Positions 7,320 through 11,447 of a stretch of DNA of 11,447 nucleotides are shown here, piece after piece. The notes beneath the pieces are model-generated. The model did not search any database, was not told where the DNA came from, and saw only the letters and a list, made by a program, of their open reading frames with translations. The position numbers and the translations under genes are program-made. Origin of the DNA: Pseudomonadota bacterium (GTDB taxonomy: Bacteria; Pseudomonadota; Alphaproteobacteria; Caulobacterales; Caulobacteraceae). The DNA is taken from the NCBI GenBank assembly GCA_023451375.1, contig JAEXZS010000092.1, positions 1 through 11,447 of the forward strand, given 5' to 3'. Numbering within the stretch: position 1 is the stretch's first letter; every line of letters starts with the position of its first letter.

Positions 7320-7811
7320 TCAGTTTCGGTCTAGCGTGGAGGCGCCTTTGCGCTCCTTGCCAACGGCCGCCTCAAGGCGCGCTACCTGCGCTCCCCGTAA
7401 AGCTACCGTTAGCGCATAAGACAGGAGCAGCGCTGCCGCCGCCATGCCAAAGGCGATCCGTTGAAGCTCATTGCTCACCGCAGGGTAGGCTGTCTGGATG
7501 AGTCTCGCGCCGAGGATGAGCGTCAGCGTTGTCAGGTAAAGCCAGAAAAGCTGCTGTTGCCGATCCAGCCGCCTCTTAACATTGTCGGCGTCCACTCGAG
7601 CTCTCTTCCACCCTCCAGGCCGGAGGGTCTCGTCTCCGAGGAGCGTCATGATCGCGATGATGAATCCGGCTAGGATCGAAAACAGCGTGACGATGACATC
7701 CATCGCCTTGTCGTTTCCTAGAATATGCGGGGCACCAAAACGGTAGGCCGCAAAGCCGACGGCGACCGCCGCGATCAGGAGGATCAGATAGGACAGGCGC
7801 TCCCGGTTCAT
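7320..7811 (-). CDS. Four-helix membrane protein, unknown function
   Basis: Second gene of the accessory operon, 163 aa. Four hydrophobic helices are clear: about 7-24, 38-57 (DVIVTLFSILAGFIIAIMTL), 88-106 (FWLYLTTLTLILGARL) and 118-137 (IAFGMAAAALLLSYALTVAL). Charge distribution (MNRER start, basic loop WKRARVDADNVKRRLDRQ between helices 2 and 3, basic C-terminus) places both ends and the central loop in the cytoplasm. A perfect AGGAGG five bases before the ATG overlaps the stop of the upstream 306-aa gene, indicating translational coupling. Small four-helix proteins paired with a soluble partner occur in membrane-linked phage defence such as Kiwa (KwaA), but I see no sequence match and assign no name. 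Confidence 0.8.
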   Translation of the reverse strand: MNRERLSYLILLIAAVAVGFAAYRFGAPHILGNDKAMDVIVTLFSILAGFIIAIMTLLGDETLRPGGWKRARVDADNVKRRLDRQQQLFWLYLTTLTLILGARLIQTAYPAVSNELQRIAFGMAAAALLLSYALTVALRGAQVARLEAAVGKERKGASTLDRN

Positions 7812-7820
7812 CTCGGCCTC

Positions 7821-8741
7821 CTATTGATTCAGTTCGGCGTAATACTCACCAAGCCGCGCCCAACCGCTCTCATGGTCTGGATGCTTGCCGAGAGGGGTGA
7901 GCACGACGTGCTTCGTCAGCTTGACGTCATCAGCGCTTATGGTTTTGCCTTGGGCAGTCACGATCTTGAAGCCTTGATCGTCGTCCTCAACCGCTTGCGT
8001 TGCAATGGCCAAGACAAGCGGGTCGGTAACCAGAGCCGCTCTGCGCTTGTCCAAGGTGAGCTTAACCTCGACCTTCATGTCGGGCGACGGGGCGGGCGCG
8101 CCAACGCCCTGTCCGGCAAGAGACCGGAGCTGGTCGAGAACGGCACCGACAACACTCTCGCGAGCCGAGTCGCGCTGAACCGCCTCTACAGCGGCCTCTG
8201 ATGCCGCGCCGTTGAAGGTCAGCGAGCTGATGCCATCCCGGCGGATCATCGCCAGCTTATCTACGTCGGTTCGATCCATGAGATCGAAACGGTAATGATC
8301 GTCAATGACGTTGGCTTGGATCGCCGCTTGATTGATGAAAGCGACAAGGTATGAGTCTGACGAAGTTCCGCTGCGGCAACAGAGAACATTGTTGCCGCTG
8401 ACCAGGTAAAGGAGCGTGGCATCGGCATATTGGCGTTGGGGCGGGGGTGGCTCAGCCTGAAGCGCATTGCCCGCGCCGCCGCCGCCCGGGTCGCCTAGTG
8501 TGGTGACAGAGTCGCCCCGCGTATAGACGACCAGATGCAGATAAATTCCCTCAGGCTGCGGGTTCTCATGCATGAGGTAAACGCTCTTGCCCCCGTAGTT
8601 GCCCAGCCGAAACACCGCCGGTTGAGAGATGAGCTGACGAACGAGCGCTTCGAGAGAGCCTGGTCCTGCGTTCTGAGCGCCGAAATCTGACGGGCTATGG
8701 GCCAACCTTACCCGCAGCCGCCTCATAAATGGTAGTGCCAT
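7821..8741 (-). CDS. Soluble 306-aa protein, first gene of accessory operon
   Basis: Leads the accessory operon. There is no signal peptide or membrane helix, so it should be cytoplasmic. Three parts can be seen: an N-terminal alpha/beta region (about 8-80, including LEALVRQLISQPAVFRLGNY and GIYLHLVVYTRGD), a flexible Gly/Pro linker (84-104, with GGGGAG and PPPP), and a larger region (about 105-305) with a strand-rich core (ATLLYLVSGNNVLCC) and helices. DVDKLAMIRRDGISSLTF (159-176) reads like a subunit-contact or nucleic-acid-handling segment, but this is guesswork. A second Ala/Pro-rich break lies at 211-220. The start has AGAGGGGGA about 6 bases upstream of the ATG; an ATG at codon 6 is possible. 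Its stop overlaps the ribosome-binding site of the next gene. I do not recognise the family. Confidence 0.78.
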   Translation of the reverse strand: MALPFMRRLRVRLAHSPSDFGAQNAGPGSLEALVRQLISQPAVFRLGNYGGKSVYLMHENPQPEGIYLHLVVYTRGDSVTTLGDPGGGGAGNALQAEPPPPQRQYADATLLYLVSGNNVLCCRSGTSSDSYLVAFINQAAIQANVIDDHYRFDLMDRTDVDKLAMIRRDGISSLTFNGAASEAAVEAVQRDSARESVVGAVLDQLRSLAGQGVGAPAPSPDMKVEVKLTLDKRRAALVTDPLVLAIATQAVEDDDQGFKIVTAQGKTISADDVKLTKHVVLTPLGKHPDHESGWARLGEYYAELNQ

Positions 8742-9062
8742 GCGATTCCCCCTCTAGTCCTAGTTGAGGGCGTGCAGCCGGCGAGAGTCAAATCTCGGTG
8801 CTCTGGTCAACTAAACAGCCTCGCTTCAGCTTGTCACCGCTGCGGTCTTAACGCGCACATCACCCAATAGACGAGACTGATGATGGGCAGTCGATCTTGG
8901 CGTCCAAAATGCTAATAAACTCAACGGCGTGTGGCGCGGCTGAAGCTGAAGAATCTCGGGATTACGTCTTCTCCGTACCTCTCGTCCAGGCTTCTTTGTT
9001 ACCCTTGCGTGCACTATCGTCGAACAGGGCGCATCGCCCTACAAGATCTGAAGGGATGGGCG
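8742..9062. promoter_or_regulatory. Divergent intergenic region, regulatory
   Basis: These 321 bases separate the - strand operon from the + strand HEPN-like gene and must hold both promoters. Only weak candidates are visible: GCTAATAA at 8911-8918 resembles a Caulobacter-type -10 for the + gene but has no good -35. A GTG at 8931 in frame with the HEPN-like gene would add 44 residues, but these are unlike the rest of the protein and have no ribosome-binding site, so I treat 8931-9062 as leader. The nested inverted repeats near the operon start are listed separately. Confidence 0.45.
8761..8813 (-). repeat. Nested inverted repeats in the operon leader
   Basis: An outer pair (TAGTTGA at 8761-8767, TCAACTA at 8807-8813) encloses an inner pair (CGAGA at 8782-8786, TCTCG at 8793-8797) with a 6-base loop. 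On the - strand the element ends about 19 bases before the ATG of the 306-aa gene, next to its ribosome-binding site. It could be an operator or a structured 5' leader. Part of it (AGTTGACCAGAGCACC on the - strand) resembles a tRNA D-arm. Confidence 0.35.
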
Positions 9063-9716
9063 ATGAACGAAGCCGACGAAGACGATAGCACACACTTCCT
9101 TCTACCTGAGGACGGGATCCAGCTTTTGCCACAAGAGTGGCAAGACGCGATCTATGCTCGCGCAGAGGATGGGCGGAAGGTTCTGTATGCCGCTGAGCCG
9201 GAACTGCGGCAGGTGTCGCGGCTATCTGCCTCCTACTATCAGGTAACAGTATTGAAGCACATCCGAGACCGACTCGCGCAATATTGCGTCGAAGCGAACA
9301 TGATGGCATTTCTCGAGCTCGAAATGCTGACGACGGCATTTGTCGGTGTTTATACCCGCCTTTTTACCGGCGGCGGTGGGAGCGGCTTTGCCCGTGACGC
9401 CCTACCTCAATCCCTTAGGGCCGCTCACGACGAAATAATCGAGATGCGCAATAAGCGGTACGCCCATTTGGCCGAGCATCACTCCGTATCTGATGAGATG
9501 GAAATATATGAGGAGGGCGGCCGGTTCGTCGTTAAAATGGGCATGCGCCTTGGTTTCTACATTGGTGGCTCTAACGACTGGACTAAGCTCGTTGATGCAC
9601 TCGATGAACTATTCGTCGACAGGGGTGAAAAGCTCATTGCGCGCCTTCGGGCTCGAACGGGCCGCGAGTGGGCTTTCGCCCAAGGCTCGCCCCCCGCATC
9701 TGTCAAGCTGACTTGA
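9063..9716 (+). CDS. HEPN-like protein with R-x5-H motif
   Basis: Encodes a 217-aa protein I cannot name. The middle (about 55-140) is mostly helical and ends in EIIEMRNKRYAHLAEHHS. R129 and H135 fit the R-x4-6-H motif of HEPN-domain proteins, many of which are RNases in abortive-infection and toxin systems, and the local form RNKxxAH is frequent there. An acidic N-terminus (MNEADEDD), a Gly-rich turn (FTGGGGSG at 101-108) and a C-terminal helical segment (DWTKLVDALDELF) complete it. No signal or membrane segment is present. The ATG at 9063 has AAGGGATGG about 6 bases upstream. It is divergent from the accessory operon and convergent, 41 bp away, with the truncated ATPase gene. The HEPN assignment rests on the motif and helical context only, so nuclease activity is inferred. 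Confidence 0.7.
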   Translation: MNEADEDDSTHFLLPEDGIQLLPQEWQDAIYARAEDGRKVLYAAEPELRQVSRLSASYYQVTVLKHIRDRLAQYCVEANMMAFLELEMLTTAFVGVYTRLFTGGGGSGFARDALPQSLRAAHDEIIEMRNKRYAHLAEHHSVSDEMEIYEEGGRFVVKMGMRLGFYIGGSNDWTKLVDALDELFVDRGEKLIARLRARTGREWAFAQGSPPASVKLT

Positions 9717-9757
9717 TGGTGGTCGGTGGATTGATGCCATGATGTTGTCGATCGAAG

Positions 9758-11321
9758 TCAGACGCTCAATCCAAAACGTTGCCTAGCCTTTCTTCGAAGA
9801 TTGATCACACTATGCCTCGCACCGCTGTGGCGAAGGTTGAGCCCCATCCGAAAAAGCTCCGGGACCTCATATGGTGCCGCGTCGCCAAAGATGATTCCGT
9901 GTCGCCTCAGCAGAGCTATGTCATTTTCATCGAGTCGCAGCGTTCTCAAAGCTTCAGCGTCTAGCGGCGCGACGATAGGGTCACTTACTGCCCTAAACTT
10001 ATTGAAAACAGGTCGAAGCTCGGAGATTTCCTCCTCAGTTTCGCTGACTTTAGCAATACTGGTCGGCTTGACCGCGTCCTTCAACGCCCTTGGAACAAGG
10101 AGACGAGTAGCCAGCATGTCGCGATCAACTTGCGCCGGTTCATGTGCGGCAGCGTTAGCGAGGAACCTCACTAGGTCGCGCGCCACGAGCCGACTTTGAA
10201 GGTCGGACAGGACAGCAACAACCCAATTCGCCGTGTAAGCTTCTGCCGTCCGTTTGCCAGGCTTGTCGTCGCGCCCTAACTTTCTTCCCCAAAGAGGAAA
10301 TAGGCGTCGTTCCTTTTCAATCTGTGGCAGATCGCGGAACGTCGACGTCCAGATGTCCAAGCTTTCGGCTTCTGTCGCCAGCCACGCCGCGAGTTCCAAG
10401 AGGTCCTGCTCGCTCCACGACAGTTCGAAATCCTTATACGAGCGACGGAACTGATCGAGATTATGAGGTACGGCAGACTCCACGCTGTCTCGCCGCGCGA
10501 ATACGCATAGCCCGATTGGTCGTCCAGGTTCGCCTCGCAAGCGTTGGGGTAGATCGACTATCAAGCTTCTGTATGCCGCTTGAGCATCCGGAGCATAAGG
10601 ATCAGTATAGAGCTCCTCAATTCCTTCTACTACTGCCAGGATTGAGCGCTGGGTGCCGCGTAAATTGTCGATGAGGCGGGAGCCAGCTCCGGGGTGATCA
10701 ACTTCGAACCCAACACTCCATGCGACCACATCCAGCCAAAGTTCCACACGGGCTTCCGCGCCATGCGCCGATGGGAACAGCGACAGCAGAGCCTGACGGG
10801 TCTGGTCCACTCGTTGTGGCATCCCGAAGCCGAGTGATTTTGCAGCCGCAGCTCGACGGGTCGTGATTTCCGCTTGATACCGCTCGCTCGATTGGATCGA
10901 TCCAAAGACTGGGATTATCTCGCCATCAATCAGAGGCGTGGACGAGGACAACGCTGACGCAGCGTGCTTCCACGTTTGCTTGTTTACGAGAAAACGTGCC
11001 GACAGGGTCTTGCCGGTCCCCTTCGCCCCTTCAGCTACGATGATCGGTAGCTGACTCTGAAATTGCGTGGCGAGCATATGCAGAGGGTGTGTGATGAGCG
11101 GGTTGGCGACCGCGTCGTCAGCCGTTTCGGCTGCAACCAAGCGCTCAGCAAACGCTGCAAGCTTATGTCTACGATCCTCAGTGCGTGACTGACTACCAAG
11201 CTGAACTGTCTCCTCGTGAAATCCGTCGACGGCCAGTTCCAGCCAAGAATCCAAGCTCTCCGTCAAGCTTCGAGTGAAGCCAGACTCGGCGACCTGCGCG
11301 GAAAACAAGTTCCAGTCCTTC
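9758..11321 (-). CDS. P-loop NTPase, 5' end removed by an IS3 insertion
   Basis: About 520 codons of a large NTPase remain. The frame stays open into the IS up to an ATG at 11419, but its first 32 residues are IS sequence read backwards. Genuine sequence starts around KDWNLFSAQVAESGF. Walker A is GAKGTGKT (131-138 counting from the ATG at 11419), a Walker B-like strand is SILAVVEGIEEL (259-270), and CVFARRDS (305-312) suits a sensor or arginine position. The C-terminus (LRLDENDIALLRRHGI, then YEVPELFRMGLNL) resembles, from memory, the end of large bacterial proteins whose N-terminal half is a ParA/MinD-like ATPase; that half would be missing here. Such proteins are often found beside defence genes. 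The product is probably non-functional unless expressed from the IS end. Confidence 0.7.
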
Positions 11322-11447
11322 TGACGTGACCCCCTGAAACTCCTCCAGGAATAGCTAGAGTCCGCCCAACGAAGGACGGACAGAATGAAGCGATCGAGGT
11401 TCACGGAAGAGCAGATCATCGGGATCCTGCGGGAGCAGGAGGCCGGT
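11322..11447 (+). mobile_element. Left end of an IS3-family insertion sequence
   Basis: The element appears to begin at TGACGTGACCCCCTGAA (11322), which starts with TG and has the C-rich run typical of IS3-family termini, and it continues past the window. The 63-bp leader is followed by the first transposase codons. The boundary matches the point where the opposite-strand ATPase frame changes character. The right end, the paired inverted repeat and the 3-4 bp target duplication are outside the window. Confidence 0.75.
11385..11447 (+). CDS. IS3-family transposase OrfA, N-terminal fragment
   Basis: The first 21 codons of OrfA are present, reading MKRSRFTEEQIIGILREQEA and a further G before the window ends. 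This is the very conserved N-terminus of IS3-family OrfA proteins, most like the IS407 group, and it begins the helix-turn-helix that binds the element ends. In this family OrfA is normally followed by OrfB, the DDE integrase domain, made as a fusion by ribosomal frameshifting; that part lies beyond the window. GAAGGA sits eight bases before the ATG. Confidence 0.88.
   Translation, partial: MKRSRFTEEQIIGILREQEAG

Noticed and set aside
6895..8741. Assignment of the operon to the Kiwa defence system
   Set aside because: Only the pairing of a four-helix membrane protein with a soluble protein of about 300 aa matches. Gene order is reversed, two more membrane genes are present, and I see no KwaA or KwaB sequence motifs.
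8755..8835. tRNA-like sequence on the - strand (D-arm-like AGTTGACCAGAGCACC, a hairpin, and a 7-bp closing stem)
   Set aside because: The span closed by the 7-bp stem is only 53 bases, the inner loop is 6 rather than 7 bases, and there is no T-loop (GTTCGAATC-like) sequence. It is not a tRNA gene; at most a chance or relic resemblance.
8931..9062. GTG start at 8931 for the HEPN-like gene
   Set aside because: The 44 extra residues are unlike the rest of the protein, have no ribosome-binding site, and the ATG at 9063 has a good one.
1..11447. CRISPR array, integrase gene or tRNA attachment site
   Set aside because: No regularly spaced direct repeats, no integrase-like protein and no intact tRNA were seen, so the island reading rests on gene content and the IS alone.

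Overview
The window reads as chromosomal DNA from a high-GC alphaproteobacterium. The tandem secreted M28 peptidases, the codon choice (mostly G or C at third positions) and a candidate promoter with a GCTANAWC-like -10 upstream of ychF suggest Caulobacterales, perhaps Brevundimonas-like. That placement is an inference, because no rRNA or other taxonomic marker is present. The window has two halves: an ordinary core part (about 150-5630) and an accessory part (about 5640-11447).

Core part. A rho-independent terminator (150-181) closes an upstream unit whose gene lies off the left edge. Two tandem + strand genes follow, encoding paralogous PA-domain plus M28-type zinc aminopeptidases. The first carries a lipobox (predicted lipoprotein); the second has a signal-peptidase-I-type signal peptide. 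A 31-bp perfect palindrome lies between them. A small + strand lipoprotein gene comes next and converges, with a 6-bp gap, on ychF (- strand), the universally conserved Obg-family ATPase. Upstream of ychF on the same strand lies a small gene of unknown function.

Accessory part. 5640-6166 contains no intact gene, only a frameshifted coding remnant (5839-6013) and a strong hairpin. A compact four-gene - strand operon follows (8741 down to 6167): a soluble 306-aa protein, a four-helix membrane protein, a three-helix membrane protein, and a protein with one N-terminal membrane helix, a beta-rich domain and a proline-rich tail. I cannot assign any of the four to a named system. Their tight spacing and the succession of three membrane proteins make the operon the best candidate here for an undescribed system, possibly defence-related. 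Divergent to it lies a + strand gene whose product has a HEPN-like R-x5-H motif (RNKRYAH). Converging on that gene is a large P-loop ATPase gene (- strand) whose 5' end has been removed by an IS3-family insertion sequence. The left end and first transposase codons of that IS close the window, and the 32 N-terminal codons of the ATPase open frame are IS sequence read backwards.

Taken together, housekeeping genes border a lower-GC accessory segment holding an unrecognised membrane-associated operon, a HEPN-like gene, a decayed NTPase gene, a gene relic and an IS. This is the texture of a defence or mobile-gene hotspot, but that reading rests on motifs and context rather than on a recognised marker gene.
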